Position numbers and translations under genes: made by a program. This document shows, in pieces, positions 17,527-27,418 of a stretch of DNA of 64,000 nucleotides (its first letter is position 1; each line of letters opens with the position of its first letter). The stretch comes from Gammaproteobacteria bacterium UBA7310 (lineage in GTDB: Bacteria > Pseudomonadota > Gammaproteobacteria > Pseudomonadales > Ketobacteraceae), in contig DKQK01000040.1 of assembly GCA_002471665.1 (NCBI GenBank), positions 248,001 through 312,000 on the forward strand, written 5' to 3'. Under the pieces are notes generated by a model. It was given only the letters and a program-made list of their open reading frames with translations. It was not told the DNA's origin and did no database searches.

Positions 17527-19788
17527 ATGGATCAAGACAGAAAGCTTTTGAAGGATCGTAAAATTCTGCGCAAGATTGATTACAATCTGGCGTTGCACAG
17601 CCGCTTTTTTATGGCGGCCAACTTACTGATTTTTTTCTTTATTGCCTCCATTGGGGAATACTATGTGCGCTATCCCGAGCTGACTTTGTCGTGGGGTACT
17701 GCGTTATTGCTGTTCTCCGCGCCTGCGTTCTACTTGTGTATACGTTTTGACCCCAGTTACGGCGCTGGCCCTGCCCGATGGCGAAATATGTTCATTGGCT
17801 TACAAATAGTCATTGCACTGAGCATGGGTTTATTCTGTGCCCTGGTTATTTTGCAGGACAAGCTGTCCGTTAACGGATTCTTGTTGTCGCTGTATATGGT
17901 GGGCTCATCTGCCATCAACAATGTGGAGTGGTCTCCCTATAATCAGCGCAACGCAGTGAAACTGTTCAGTAATCTGGCGCCTGCCATCGTGGCCTATTCG
18001 GTGCTGGCTGATATCAATGGTTTGACCATTGCTGTGGGTATGTTCGTTTTGCTTGTGATGTTGCTCAGGCAATCCCGCATCCTCTTCATCCGCCATTGGG
18101 ATAATGTGCGAGTTCATCATGAGCTGCACATACAGGCCAGGGACCTGGCCCATGCTGCCAGTGAAGCGAACAGCGCCAGTCAGTTTAAAACTGAATTCCT
18201 GTCGAATATAACCCATGAAATCAGAACACCCATGAACAATGTTTTGGGCATGTTGGCATTATTGGATGATACCGAACTGAGTTCTCAGCAGCGGGAATTG
18301 CAAAATTTGGCGGTGCAATCCGGCGAAGGGTTATTGAGCCTGATTGATGATATCGTTGATTTTTCCAGGATAACGTCCGGCCAGGTGCAGTTGAACGAGA
18401 ATATTTTCCATGTAAAGCGTTGCGTTGATCAGACACTGGAACTATTGGGGCCGCGGGCCCATGAAAAAGGCATGGAATTGAGTTGTACCTTTGAAGAGGA
18501 TATTCCTGTTCGGGTGAAAGGTGATCAGGGTCGATTGTCACAATTGATAAACAACCTGGTTTCCAATGCCATCAAATACAGTGACGGCACGGACATTGTG
18601 ATTCATGTTGCCATGTCCAAAGTGGAGGAACGTCTGGCGGAACTGAGAATCTCGGTAAGAGATAATGGGCGCGGCATCGATCCGGCCATTCAGGATAATC
18701 TGTTTGATGCTTTCTCCAAGAAGTTGACCACCCGGGATCTCACCCAGGGGGGAACTGGCCTGGGACTGGCCATCAGTAAAGGTTTGGTGGAGTGCATGCA
18801 GGGGGACATCGGGTTTACTACGGATGAAAAACGGGGAACGGAATTCTGGTTTACCGTACGCATGCCGTTGTCCACCCAGCAAGCGCAGAAGTTGGCGCTC
18901 AACAAAGAATTGCTGAACAAGCGTGTGTTGATCATCGGTGCCGAGGGTGGCGTACTGGAAGCATTGCTATATCAGCTATCCACCTGGGACATGATCGTTG
19001 AGTCTGTTGCATCCAGTGAAGCGGTAACGGGTATTATCAGCGAAGCCGAGGCCATGCACCGACCCTATGACCTGTTGTTTTTTAATATGCCGGTACTGCA
19101 ACCCATGGACCTGACGCTGGTGGATGCCATTCAGCGATCCGATCACATCAAGATGCAGCCTCAAGTCATAGTGCTTTCTTCGTTGGCGCAACGTGCCGAT
19201 GTAATGCGTATGGGGCTGGATTCAACCCTCAGTGTGGAATGGTTGAGCAAGCCCATCACACGGGAAAAACTGTGTCGCGCACTGATTGCTTGCTTTGATC
19301 TGGATCAACCTGCCGATTCCACGGAGCGGCCAGACAGTGGCATGGGGGAGATAATCGGGCGCCGGGTGCTGCTGGTGGAAGATAACGCCGTCAACCAAAT
19401 GGTGGCCAAAGGATTGCTGAATAAGTTGGGGTATTTGGTAACCAGTGTTGTCAATGGTAAGGAAGCCTTGGGCATGCTGGAAGAAAAAGAGTTCGACCTG
19501 ATATTGATGGATTGTCAGATGCCGGTGCTGGATGGTTATGAGACCACCAGGGCCTGGCGCGAGAAAGAAGGGGCTGAGGAGGGTATGGAAGGAGGGCGCC
19601 GACTGCCCATTATTGCCATGACCGCCAGCGTCATAGAGGGTGAACAACAGAAGTGTTTGGCCTGTGGAATGGACGACTATCTATCCAAGCCTGTCAAAAT
19701 AGAAGAGCTGGATGCTAAAATGCGGCAATGGCTGGGTGGTAAGGGGCCCGATGCTGCTGAGCAGGCGTCGTCTCTGAAAACGGCCTAG
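17527..19788 (+). CDS. Hybrid sensor histidine kinase with pseudo-receiver and receiver
   Basis: This 753-residue membrane sensor has an N-terminal part with about six hydrophobic segments (residues 25-185). A HisKA domain follows, with the H-box His in THEIRTPMNN near 230, then a HATPase domain (NLVSNAIKY, DNGRGIDP, GGTGLGLAIS). The first receiver-like domain (about 460-590) lacks the acidic pair and has Asn near the phospho-acceptor position (LLFFNMP), so it is degenerate. The second receiver (about 615-740) is intact, with Asp near 662 in LILMDCQMP. There is no periplasmic sensor domain and no adjacent response regulator, so the downstream partner is unknown. Confidence 0.9.
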   Translation: MDQDRKLLKDRKILRKIDYNLALHSRFFMAANLLIFFFIASIGEYYVRYPELTLSWGTALLLFSAPAFYLCIRFDPSYGAGPARWRNMFIGLQIVIALSMGLFCALVILQDKLSVNGFLLSLYMVGSSAINNVEWSPYNQRNAVKLFSNLAPAIVAYSVLADINGLTIAVGMFVLLVMLLRQSRILFIRHWDNVRVHHELHIQARDLAHAASEANSASQFKTEFLSNITHEIRTPMNNVLGMLALLDDTELSSQQRELQNLAVQSGEGLLSLIDDIVDFSRITSGQVQLNENIFHVKRCVDQTLELLGPRAHEKGMELSCTFEEDIPVRVKGDQGRLSQLINNLVSNAIKYSDGTDIVIHVAMSKVEERLAELRISVRDNGRGIDPAIQDNLFDAFSKKLTTRDLTQGGTGLGLAISKGLVECMQGDIGFTTDEKRGTEFWFTVRMPLSTQQAQKLALNKELLNKRVLIIGAEGGVLEALLYQLSTWDMIVESVASSEAVTGIISEAEAMHRPYDLLFFNMPVLQPMDLTLVDAIQRSDHIKMQPQVIVLSSLAQRADVMRMGLDSTLSVEWLSKPITREKLCRALIACFDLDQPADSTERPDSGMGEIIGRRVLLVEDNAVNQMVAKGLLNKLGYLVTSVVNGKEALGMLEEKEFDLILMDCQMPVLDGYETTRAWREKEGAEEGMEGGRRLPIIAMTASVIEGEQQKCLACGMDDYLSKPVKIEELDAKMRQWLGGKGPDAAEQASSLKTA

Positions 19789-19815
19789 AGACTATTGCTC
19801 GTTTAAGGGAAAGCC

Positions 19816-20490
19816 ATGAAAGTTCTATTGTTGGGGGCGACGGGGTTGATTGGGCATCATTGCCTTTCCTACCTGTTGAATAATAAGAAAGTGACGGAGA
19901 CGATTGCCCCAACCCGGCGGTCGTTGTGTATGCGAGATCAGTCTCTGCATAATGTCCTGGTGGACTTCGATCGGCTTGACGAATACCCGGAGCTGTTTGA
20001 AGTGGATGCCATTATCTGTTGTCTCGGTACAACCATTAAGCAGGCCGGCAGCCGGGCGCGGTTCCGGCAGGTGGATTATCAATACTGCCTGGACGCTGCC
20101 GAATTGGGCAGAGCCCATTCAGCCAAAACCTTTTCATTGGTGTCGGCCATCGGCGCCTATGAGCGATCACCTGTTTTCTATTCCCGGATCAAGGGGGAGC
20201 TGGAATCCCATCTGCGTGAATTGGAATACCCGGTGTTATCCATATTTCAACCTTCCTTGCTGTTAGGCGATCGGCAGGAACAAAGGCTGGGTGAATTGGC
20301 CGCGGCAAAACTCGCCCCCTTGTTCAACCCGTTATTGATGGGTGGTTTGTCAGACTATAAGGCCATAGACGCGGAGGTGGTGGCGCGTGCCATGGTCAAT
20401 GACTGTTTGGACAGTCAGCATGATGTGGGTGACAAGCCGAAAGTCAGGGTGTATCGCCATGACAAGATTGTTAAACTGGCAACCACATAA
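19816..20490 (+). CDS. NAD(P)-binding Rossmann oxidoreductase (HTATIP2-like)
   Basis: This 224-residue short protein opens with the dinucleotide-binding motif LLLGATGLIGHH and contains ICCLGTTIKQAGS and SLVSAIGA in the order typical of atypical short-chain dehydrogenase/NAD(P)H-binding proteins related to HTATIP2. The substrate cannot be told. It starts 27 bases after the kinase stop and lies 23 bases before rraA. Confidence 0.8.
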   Translation: MKVLLLGATGLIGHHCLSYLLNNKKVTETIAPTRRSLCMRDQSLHNVLVDFDRLDEYPELFEVDAIICCLGTTIKQAGSRARFRQVDYQYCLDAAELGRAHSAKTFSLVSAIGAYERSPVFYSRIKGELESHLRELEYPVLSIFQPSLLLGDRQEQRLGELAAAKLAPLFNPLLMGGLSDYKAIDAEVVARAMVNDCLDSQHDVGDKPKVRVYRHDKIVKLATT

Positions 20491-20513
20491 AGTCGTGAGT
20501 GTGAGGTGTCGAA

Positions 20514-21002
20514 GTGAACATAGTTACCCCTGATCTGTGTGACGCTTATCCCGATATAGTGCGGATAGTTGAACCTTTGTTCACCAATTACGGTGGACGG
20601 GAAGCGTTTGGTGGCCAGATTGTTACTGTGAAATGCCACGAGGATAATTCCCTGGTGAAGGAGCATGTGGCAAATCCCGGTGCAGGAAAAGTGATGGTTG
20701 TTGACGGGGGCGGCTCTCTGCGCTGCGCCTTGCTTGGGGATATGCTGGCGGAGAAGGCTGCTCAGAACAATTGGGCCGGCTTGATTATTTACGGCTGTAT
20801 TCGGGATGTTGATGAAATCCGAAAAACACAGTTGGGCGTTCAGGCGCTGCGGACCATTCCCATCAAGAGCAATCGTCAGGGGCGTGGGGATTTGAACATA
20901 CCCATTACCTTTGGTGGGGTGACTTTTCATCCTGGTGAATACGTTTATGCGGATAACAACGGCATCATTGTTTCTGAGCAGGCGTTGAGTATGCCGGAAT
21001 AA
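20514..21002 (+). CDS. rraA: Ribonuclease E activity regulator RraA
   Basis: This 162-residue protein matches RraA along its whole length: N-terminal [44 protein letters not shown] and [10 protein letters not shown]. RraA trimers bind RNase E and damp its activity. The fold is shared with HMG/CHA aldolases, but the size and motifs fit RraA. A bidirectional terminator follows. Confidence 0.95.
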   Translation: MNIVTPDLCDAYPDIVRIVEPLFTNYGGREAFGGQIVTVKCHEDNSLVKEHVANPGAGKVMVVDGGGSLRCALLGDMLAEKAAQNNWAGLIIYGCIRDVDEIRKTQLGVQALRTIPIKSNRQGRGDLNIPITFGGVTFHPGEYVYADNNGIIVSEQALSMPE

Positions 21003-21017
21003 CACTGGAAGATCCGC

Positions 21018-21058
21018 AGGCACAAAAAAACCGGCCTGAAGCCGGTTTTTTTGTGCCT
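21018..21058. terminator. Bidirectional terminator between rraA and mdh
   Basis: A long inverted repeat: AGGCACAAAAAAACCGGC pairs with the matching strand around a CTGAA loop. Its A-run and T-run make it work in both directions for the converging rraA and mdh. Confidence 0.9.
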
Positions 21059-21075
21059 GCGCTGAAATCGTCTGC

Positions 21076-22056
21076 TTAAGGCAGCAGATGAGCTACGGCG
21101 TCCCGTTCTTCGCTCAGTTCCGTTTCAGTGGCCTTCATCTTTTCGGAACTGAAATCACTGATTTCCAGTCCCTGTACGATTTCCCAGTCACCGTTTTTGC
21201 AAACACAGGGGAAAGAGTAGATCAGGCCTTCGGCAATGCCGTAGCTGCCGTCACTGTAAACACCCATGCTCACCCAATCGTTTTCAGCGCTGCCCAGCGC
21301 CCAGTCCCGCATGTGGAAGATGGCAGCGTTGGCGGCCGAGGCGGCACTGGATGCACCGCGAGCCTTGATGATGGCTGCCCCCCGTTGCTGTACAACGGGA
21401 ATAAACTCATTGCGGTACCAGTCCTGTTCTACCTTGGGCTCTGCCGCTTCACCGCTGATCAGGGCTTTGGAAATGTCAGGGTATTGAGTGGAAGAGTGGT
21501 TGCCCCAGATGGTCATCTTGGTGATGTCGTTGATGGAAGAACCGGTTTTCTGGGCCAGTTGCGTCAAGGCCCGGTTGTGATCCAAACGGGTCATGGCCGT
21601 GAATTGACGGGGGTTGATGTCCGGTGCGTTACGTTGGGTAATCAGCGCATTGGTATTGGCCGGGTTGCCCACAACCAGAACCTTGATGTCCCGGCTGGCA
21701 TGTTCATTAATGGCCTTGCCCTGCACCGAGAATATGGCGGCGTTGGCTTCCAGCAGGTCTTTACGCTCCATGCCGGGGCCGCGGGGGCGGGCACCAACCA
21801 GCAATGCGTAGTCAGCATCTTTATACGCTACATTGGGATCGTCAGTGATAACCATGTCGTGCAGCAAAGGGAAAGCACAATCGTCCAGTTCCATGGCAAC
21901 GCCCTTCAGGGCCTCCAGGGCTGGTGTGATTTCGAGCATCTGAAGAATTACGGGTTGGTCGAGGCCCAGCATCTCACCAGCGGCGATGCGGAAAAGCAGT
22001 GAGTAGCTGATTTGACCAGCTGCACCAGTAACGACGACACGTACAGGTTGTTTCAT
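21076..22056 (-). CDS. mdh: Malate dehydrogenase
   Basis: This 326-residue NAD-dependent enzyme of the TCA cycle interconverts malate and oxaloacetate. The nucleotide-binding motif is [13 protein letters not shown]. Substrate-binding Arg lies in [15 protein letters not shown], and the catalytic His is in [11 protein letters not shown]. The type resembles Burkholderia/Alcanivorax cytosolic-type bacterial MDH rather than the E. coli form. It works alongside glcB and icd, both also in this window. Confidence 0.97.
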   Translation of the reverse strand: MKQPVRVVVTGAAGQISYSLLFRIAAGEMLGLDQPVILQMLEITPALEALKGVAMELDDCAFPLLHDMVITDDPNVAYKDADYALLVGARPRGPGMERKDLLEANAAIFSVQGKAINEHASRDIKVLVVGNPANTNALITQRNAPDINPRQFTAMTRLDHNRALTQLAQKTGSSINDITKMTIWGNHSSTQYPDISKALISGEAAEPKVEQDWYRNEFIPVVQQRGAAIIKARGASSAASAANAAIFHMRDWALGSAENDWVSMGVYSDGSYGIAEGLIYSFPCVCKNGDWEIVQGLEISDFSSEKMKATETELSEERDAVAHLLP

Positions 22057-22145
22057 TGGTTCGATCTCCTGTCATCCTGTTTTTTAAGACGCACAATTCT
22101 ATGCATCTGGGGGCCCAAATACCAATGATTTGTTGCAATAGTTGG

Positions 22146-22454
22146 TCATACATCTTCGTCGATGTAGACGCCGCCACGCTGAATGGTGGCCGGATTGTGG
22201 TCGCCGGAGTTCTCCAGTAAAGAACGGATTTCAGGTCTCAGTTTGTGATGGGCATTGCGACGATCCTGGCGTCGGCGGTCGGTTTTTACCGGTATATTCT
22301 GCCGCCGGCGTTCTTTTACAGCACGGCGATCAATAAATTGAGGGCGTTGATGCTGCTCAACGGCCTTGCTGCGTTCACTGGCATACACCTTAATGGAGCG
22401 ATTGGATTTCAATCTCTCTATGGTGCGGCGGTGAATTCTTGGCATCAACAGCAT
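22146..22454 (-). CDS. Arg-rich hypothetical protein, 102 residues
   Basis: This small, strongly basic protein has repeated DRRxxxxRR-type clusters (FIDRRAVKERRRQ, KTDRRRQDRRN) and an acidic end. An AGAGGCC site lies about nine bases before ATG 22454. It has no signal or membrane segment. Nucleic-acid or ribosome association is possible from charge alone. It lies upstream of mdh on the same strand with an 89-base gap. Confidence 0.5.
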   Translation of the reverse strand: MLLMPRIHRRTIERLKSNRSIKVYASERSKAVEQHQRPQFIDRRAVKERRRQNIPVKTDRRRQDRRNAHHKLRPEIRSLLENSGDHNPATIQRGGVYIDEDV

Positions 22455-22763
22455 TTCAGAGGCCTCTGTTACAGAACAACTGCGATTATCGGGTTCTTAC
22501 TATTCATTATCGGCACGTAATCGATTTACTTTAGTTTTCAATAAGTTGATAGATAATTACTGTAATCGGTCAAAAAGTGTGCAACAGTTCCTCTTTATGG
22601 ACTTTAAAGGCCCAATTTAATAGACAAATCATTAACCTAAGTCTATTTTGTATTCCAGAAGACATGAGTGCACGTTCCATGCTTTATATGTGCATATTAG
22701 ATGCCAAGGAATCTGGCCAGCGTCAAGACACCGGGGATCCAAACGGGTCAAGTGTCACACTAA
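22455..22763. other. 309-base intergenic region, no gene seen
   Basis: This is an AT-rich stretch between the divergent Arg-rich protein gene and the GGDEF-EAL gene. Open frames here are short and lack coding character. It should hold both promoters, but no convincing -35/-10 pair stood out. Confidence 0.5.
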
Positions 22764-25472
22764 ATGGTCAAGATTCTGTATGAAGGGTTTGATTGCGCAC
22801 GTCGGTGGCAGGAGCGTCTGGTTTTGTCGATTCCGTTGCTGACATTAACTGATATCCGTTTTACAGCACTGTGCCAGGCACTCTGTCTGGTAGGCCTGTT
22901 GTTGTTCCAATCGTCCACTTTTGCATCAACCAGGCTGGTTTCCACCGAATCCAAGTTATCGGTGCTGGTGAACAGTTTTGGTGCTAAACAGCTGGATGTT
23001 TCCACCTACCTGGAAATCACCTCAGACCCTACCGGTGTCGCCAAATTGGAAGAAATATTGGCGCTACCGGACCACGCTTTTGAACCCCTGCAGTCCCAGA
23101 CTTTCCTGAACTCCATGACCAACCAGGTTTTCTGGTTGCGGGCGCGCATTCGTGAAAGCTCAAGAGTCATGGGTATGCATTCCCGGTGGGTACTGGTGTT
23201 GGAGAATCCCCACCTGCAGGGCTCCGCCATGTACCTGGCAAAGGCCGGTTCCAGACATGCCGGGGCCTTTGTGGCCATTGCACCGGAGCAGGGTCGTTAT
23301 CTGGTTTACCCCTTCGAATTGGCCGCCAATGATACCCATGAGCTGTATATCAGGCTGGATGTTCGTGGTGCCATGTCGTTCACCGCCAAGATCTGGCAAG
23401 AGAAAGCCTACCAGTTGCACAAACGCAAGACCTTGCCGGGTTGGGGGCTGTTGTTTGGTGGCCTCGCGGTACTCATCGTATACAACTTGTTCGTGATGGT
23501 GTCCCTGCGGGAGTCCATGTATCTGTATCTGTCTTTTTTTCTTGTGTGTGGCTTGCTGATCACCGCTCACACGGAAGGATTTCTGGCACAGTTCGGCGGG
23601 GATAACGCCTTGTTCAAATGGGTTGGGTTTGGTGCTCTGCTGCAGTGCTTTGCCCTTGCCGGCGCTGTGCTGTTTACCCGGGCGTTCTTGCAGACAACAG
23701 TCAATCATCCCATCGTGGAGCGTTGTCTGAAAATCTCACTGGGTCTGGCCATTCTGTTGGGCTTGGCGCTGGTGACCGGGCTCGTGCCCCTGACCCTGTT
23801 TTTTGCCGGCTTCGCAGTGGCGGGGTTATTGTTTTTCATTCCATCGGTGATCGCCTCCTTGGATGTGTCGGATCGGGCTACCCGATATTTTCTCGCCGGT
23901 TGGTCGGTCTTTGTTTTGGGCTATTCGGTTTATCAGTTCGGCCAACTGGGATTGATTCCGGTTAATGACGTCACCCGGCATATGAAAGAGTTCGCGCTGG
24001 GCATACTGGGTATTACGTTGTCCCTGGGAATCGCCTCCCAGATTCAGAAGGAACGTTTCCAAAAGCGCAAGGGGTTGACTCAACAGCAGGAGACCATGCT
24101 GGAGTTGAAGTATACCGAGGAACAGATCCAGAAAAAGGTGTTGCGCGATACCTTGCGCGAATTTCCCGGCGAAGAAGTATTGGAGGCGGTGTCCCGCAAA
24201 GTGGTGGACGCGGTTGCCGAAACGGGAGAGGCAGTGACGCTGGTGTTTGTGGAATTACACCACTTGGGCCTGGTGGAAAGCAAGCTGGGTCATGCGGCGC
24301 GAAATGAACTGTTGACCCGTGCCACCAAGCGCTTGAGTATTGTTTTGCGTAGCATTCAAGGGGTTGTGCCGTTAAAAGAATTCAATGGACAGTACGTGCC
24401 AATGGCGGTGCTGGAAGCCAATCGTTTTGCGTTTTTGCTGCGTTCCATGGACGACGTGGCGGTGAATTTTGCGGTGGATGAGGTGGAATCCTCAATGCAG
24501 CGGCCTTTTTCCTATCAGGGTATGGGGTTGCAGCCCGGCGTGTCATTTGGCGTCGCCCGATTAAGCGATTTTGACGCCAGCTACGATGCGTTGTATCAAC
24601 ATGCAAAGCGCGCATTGGAGGTGGATACTGCAAAGAACCTTAAAAAATCCTACGAGTTGGAATCGGTGGATCAGTACAACCCGCGCAATATCAGTATGAT
24701 CAATCAACTGCGGGAAGCGATTCAGGAAAACCACATTACATTGTACTTTCAGCCCATTTACGATCTCAAAAGCAAGCTTACCTGTGGTGTGGAAGTGTTG
24801 ACCCGTTGGGATACGGACCCGGGCGAAAAAATCAGTCCCAACGAAATTTTTTATCTGGCGGAAGTGGGTGGTTTTGTTGCCGAGCTGACGTTGAAAGTTA
24901 TGGAACAGGCCATTTGCTCTTACCTTTCGGCGGTGGATCCGGAGGAAAACCCGATCAAGCTGTCCGTTAATCTGTCTCCGAAATGTTTGCGGGAAGACCG
25001 TTTTCTGGAAGAGGTTGGTATGTTGCTGACTCGCTATCACATGCCGTCAAAGATGTTGTCATTTGAAATCAAGGAAGCCGCCATCATTGAGGACCCCAGT
25101 ATTACCCGGGAATCCCTTAATCGGATTCGTGCCATGGGGATTGGTTTGACCATTGATGAGTTCGGCGCCGCCTACAGCAACCCCAGCTACATGAGCAGCC
25201 TGCCGGTGACCGAGGTAAAGCTTGATCAGCGGATTGTAGCCCGCTTGGAAAACAAATTTCATTACGACTCGGTGGTAGCGCTGATTCGGTTATGTCGGGA
25301 GCAGGACATCAAACTGGTGATTCATGGTGTTGAGGATGAGGGTACCCTGGCGCAACTTGAGAAAATGGGGTGCAGTTTCGCTCAAGGCCACTTCTTTGCT
25401 GCACCGGTCAAAGCCAGTGAATATAAGTTAGGTAAAAGCAGCATGCGTCGTTCCCGCTATCAACGCGCTTAA
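22764..25472 (+). CDS. 7TMR-DISM sensor with degenerate GGDEF and EAL domains
   Basis: This protein has about 902 residues. An N-terminal signal/anchor (near 33-53) leads into a periplasmic 7TMR-DISM extracellular domain (about 60-210), seven membrane helices (about 222-420), a short coiled coil, a GGDEF-like domain (about 460-635) and an EAL-like domain (about 650-895). The GGDEF signature is replaced by EANRF. In the EAL domain the motif reads EVL, the Asp-Asp pair reads DE (IDEFGAAYS) and the EGVE Glu is His (HGVEDEG). Synthesis or hydrolysis of c-di-GMP is therefore doubtful, and a binding or receptor role is more likely. The start is uncertain because no good ribosome binding site precedes ATG 22764. 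Confidence 0.85.
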   Translation: MVKILYEGFDCARRWQERLVLSIPLLTLTDIRFTALCQALCLVGLLLFQSSTFASTRLVSTESKLSVLVNSFGAKQLDVSTYLEITSDPTGVAKLEEILALPDHAFEPLQSQTFLNSMTNQVFWLRARIRESSRVMGMHSRWVLVLENPHLQGSAMYLAKAGSRHAGAFVAIAPEQGRYLVYPFELAANDTHELYIRLDVRGAMSFTAKIWQEKAYQLHKRKTLPGWGLLFGGLAVLIVYNLFVMVSLRESMYLYLSFFLVCGLLITAHTEGFLAQFGGDNALFKWVGFGALLQCFALAGAVLFTRAFLQTTVNHPIVERCLKISLGLAILLGLALVTGLVPLTLFFAGFAVAGLLFFIPSVIASLDVSDRATRYFLAGWSVFVLGYSVYQFGQLGLIPVNDVTRHMKEFALGILGITLSLGIASQIQKERFQKRKGLTQQQETMLELKYTEEQIQKKVLRDTLREFPGEEVLEAVSRKVVDAVAETGEAVTLVFVELHHLGLVESKLGHAARNELLTRATKRLSIVLRSIQGVVPLKEFNGQYVPMAVLEANRFAFLLRSMDDVAVNFAVDEVESSMQRPFSYQGMGLQPGVSFGVARLSDFDASYDALYQHAKRALEVDTAKNLKKSYELESVDQYNPRNISMINQLREAIQENHITLYFQPIYDLKSKLTCGVEVLTRWDTDPGEKISPNEIFYLAEVGGFVAELTLKVMEQAICSYLSAVDPEENPIKLSVNLSPKCLREDRFLEEVGMLLTRYHMPSKMLSFEIKEAAIIEDPSITRESLNRIRAMGIGLTIDEFGAAYSNPSYMSSLPVTEVKLDQRIVARLENKFHYDSVVALIRLCREQDIKLVIHGVEDEGTLAQLEKMGCSFAQGHFFAAPVKASEYKLGKSSMRRSRYQRA

Positions 25473-25481
25473 CGGATCAGG

Positions 25482-25487
25482 TATAAT
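25482..25487 (+). promoter_or_regulatory. Putative -10 element of bolA
   Basis: A perfect TATAAT lies about 28 bases before the bolA start codon, just after the preceding gene ends. No strong -35 was found, so the promoter may depend on an activator or an alternative sigma factor. Confidence 0.45.
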
Positions 25488-25514
25488 GGCGCAGAAATGT
25501 GGAGGAGCGACGTG

Positions 25515-25844
25515 ATGCAAGAATCCAGACCGGTTCAGAGTGCCATTGAATCCAAATTGACGACAACCTTTCAACCCGTGCTGCTGGATGTGGTAAACGA
25601 AAGCCATATGCACAGTGTACCGCCTGGTTCCGAAACCCACTTTAAAGTGGTGGTGGTGTCCGATCAGTTCTCAGGCAAGCGTTCCGTGGCCCGGCATCAG
25701 ATGATCTATAAGGCCTTGGCTGAGGAAGTGGCAGGCCCCGTGCATGCACTGGCAATACACACCTACACGGCGGATGAATGGAACCGTAGCGGAGCGGTGA
25801 GCCCGGCTTCGCCCCAATGTATGGGCGGCAGCAAAGCAGGTTAG
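25515..25844 (+). CDS. bolA: BolA-family protein
   Basis: This 109-residue protein has the BolA core: VQSAIESKLTTTFQPVLLDVVNES, HFKVVVVSDQF and RHQMIYKAL, with the conserved His and the helix-turn-helix-like segment. BolA works with monothiol glutaredoxins in Fe-S/iron handling and in stress-related morphology. ATG 25515 follows a strong GGAGGAG. The stop overlaps the convergent DUF454 gene by four bases. Confidence 0.93.
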   Translation: MQESRPVQSAIESKLTTTFQPVLLDVVNESHMHSVPPGSETHFKVVVVSDQFSGKRSVARHQMIYKALAEEVAGPVHALAIHTYTADEWNRSGAVSPASPQCMGGSKAG

Positions 25845-26266
25845 CATTGATTGTCGAGGGCGCCGGCCTTGTTCGGGAGTTCCAGGGTCGGCATGCGAAT
25901 AATGTGGATGGATACAGCCGCGGCAATGCCCAGCAGCAAAAACTTCAGCGGAATGGGATTAACAAAAAAGTACGCCGACGTTGAGATGGTGCACCAGAGC
26001 ATGATAAGAATATAGACCTTGGCTTTTACCGGAATGCCCTTGCCGTCCAGATACAGGTGCAGATAAGGCCCCAACTGCGGTTGATTCAACAGCCAATCGT
26101 GAAACCGCTTGGAACTCTTGGCAAAACAGCTTGCGGCCAACAGCAGGAAAGGGGTGGTGGGGAGTAAGGGCAGGAAAATACCCACCACACCCAGTACCAC
26201 CGATGCCCAGCCAATGAAAATCAGGCTGTATCGTAATACGATGTTTATTGGTTTGTGTTCATCCAT
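25841..26266 (-). CDS. YbaN-family (DUF454) inner-membrane protein
   Basis: This 141-residue protein has hydrophobic segments near 12-45, 86-105 and 107-123. The family signature is WASVVLGVVGIFLPLLPTTPFLLLA followed by CFAKSSKRFHDWLL. The function of DUF454 is unknown. It is separated from the upstream barrel gene by only four bases, so the two are likely co-transcribed. Confidence 0.9.
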   Translation of the reverse strand: MDEHKPINIVLRYSLIFIGWASVVLGVVGIFLPLLPTTPFLLLAASCFAKSSKRFHDWLLNQPQLGPYLHLYLDGKGIPVKAKVYILIMLWCTISTSAYFFVNPIPLKFLLLGIAAAVSIHIIRMPTLELPNKAGALDNQC

Positions 26267-26270
26267 GGCT

Positions 26271-27242
26271 CTAAAAGTGTAGAATCATGCCCGTCGCGAT
26301 GCCAGATTCCTTCCAGCTTACCTCATTCAATTGGGTTGTACCACGTGACCCATCGGCGAAATAGACAGTGTCTTGACCTGGGTCGGTATTCCAGCTTCTC
26401 TGCTGCCAGTTTATCCACAGGGAAAGCGTCTGGTTGAATTTGAACGCGTAATCCAGGTTCAAACCAAATCCGTTCCCGGTGGCCGACTGTTCAAAACTTT
26501 TGGGGTGCGAAAAATCACTGCGTAGGTTCCAGTCAGCTACCGCAGCGTAATTCAACCATTCATAGCGGGCGCTTAATCCCAGCTGATGGTGCCGTGTCTC
26601 CAGATTCCAACCCAGGCCCAACCAGAGGCTGTCCCATTGTGTATCATAGGTGCTTTTCAAGGTGCCCCGGAATGGGCCGATGGCCGTTGGGTTGTCGGTG
26701 TTGATGGTCTGCACGCCCTCGGTCATGAGCATGTTCTGGGTTTTGTGGGTGTAACCCAGCATCGGCCTCAATGTTTGATAGGAATCCAGGCGAATGCGTC
26801 GTGCCAGGCCCAGGTTGATATCCTGCATTTTGGAATCCACGGCAGAAGACAGACTGCGGCTGTATTCCTGGGTACGGTTGTCACCATCGTAGTCGGAATC
26901 CTGTACGGTACCTTCATTGGCGGTTCCCGTACTGAAGCTTACCATCAGGTCATGGTTTGCCAGCCAGCCCCGCTTCATTTTCAGGGTGGAGGACATGGTA
27001 AACTGGCGGAAATTGACGTCCCGGTATGTGAGTTCCGAGAGGATGTTGGGGCCGTTTTCGCCGCCGGATATGTTCCAGGACAGAGTGCCCCGGGCATTGC
27101 CGACCCCGGTATTGAATTCCAGCTCGTAGGCTGAGAGCGGTTGTACATCGTAGTAGGCTTGCGCGCCGGTAGACGCCAACAACAAGCCGGATGCAATGAT
27201 GATTGCATTCAGTAATTTGGGCAGCGGTTTGAGGATGGGCAT
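26271..27242 (-). CDS. Predicted outer-membrane barrel protein (omptin/Pom-like)
   Basis: This 323-residue protein has a signal peptide (cleavage near AQA/YYD), alternating amphipathic strands throughout and a terminal Phe (MILHF). The opening ELEFNTGVGNARGTLSW, followed by SELTYRDVNF and a DSDYDG segment, resembles the omptin-fold 'Protochlamydia outer membrane protein' type family. That assignment is from pattern only, and protease residues of true omptins were not confirmed. It leads a two-gene unit with the DUF454 gene. Confidence 0.65.
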   Translation of the reverse strand: MPILKPLPKLLNAIIIASGLLLASTGAQAYYDVQPLSAYELEFNTGVGNARGTLSWNISGGENGPNILSELTYRDVNFRQFTMSSTLKMKRGWLANHDLMVSFSTGTANEGTVQDSDYDGDNRTQEYSRSLSSAVDSKMQDINLGLARRIRLDSYQTLRPMLGYTHKTQNMLMTEGVQTINTDNPTAIGPFRGTLKSTYDTQWDSLWLGLGWNLETRHHQLGLSARYEWLNYAAVADWNLRSDFSHPKSFEQSATGNGFGLNLDYAFKFNQTLSLWINWQQRSWNTDPGQDTVYFADGSRGTTQLNEVSWKESGIATGMILHF

Positions 27243-27418
27243 GGGCCTGCTTCCTGGTGGATATTGAACTTCCCTGATTTCAGGTTAGAACAATTTTTAC
27301 CGTTGGCATCGATGTAACTAATTGAAAAACAATAAGATATTTCTTATCAACAGGTTATGTTCGAATTAATTTTTGGCCAGCAAAATGACGTTTTTTTGGC
27401 ATTCATAACGAGATTAGA

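Noticed and set aside
21088..22002. Open frame of 304 codons on the plus strand
   Set aside because: It lies wholly opposite mdh, and its codon pattern is the mirror of a conserved enzyme gene.
22577..22783. 68-codon plus-strand open frame before the GGDEF-EAL gene
   Set aside because: It has no good ribosome binding site, overlaps the next start and has no family resemblance.
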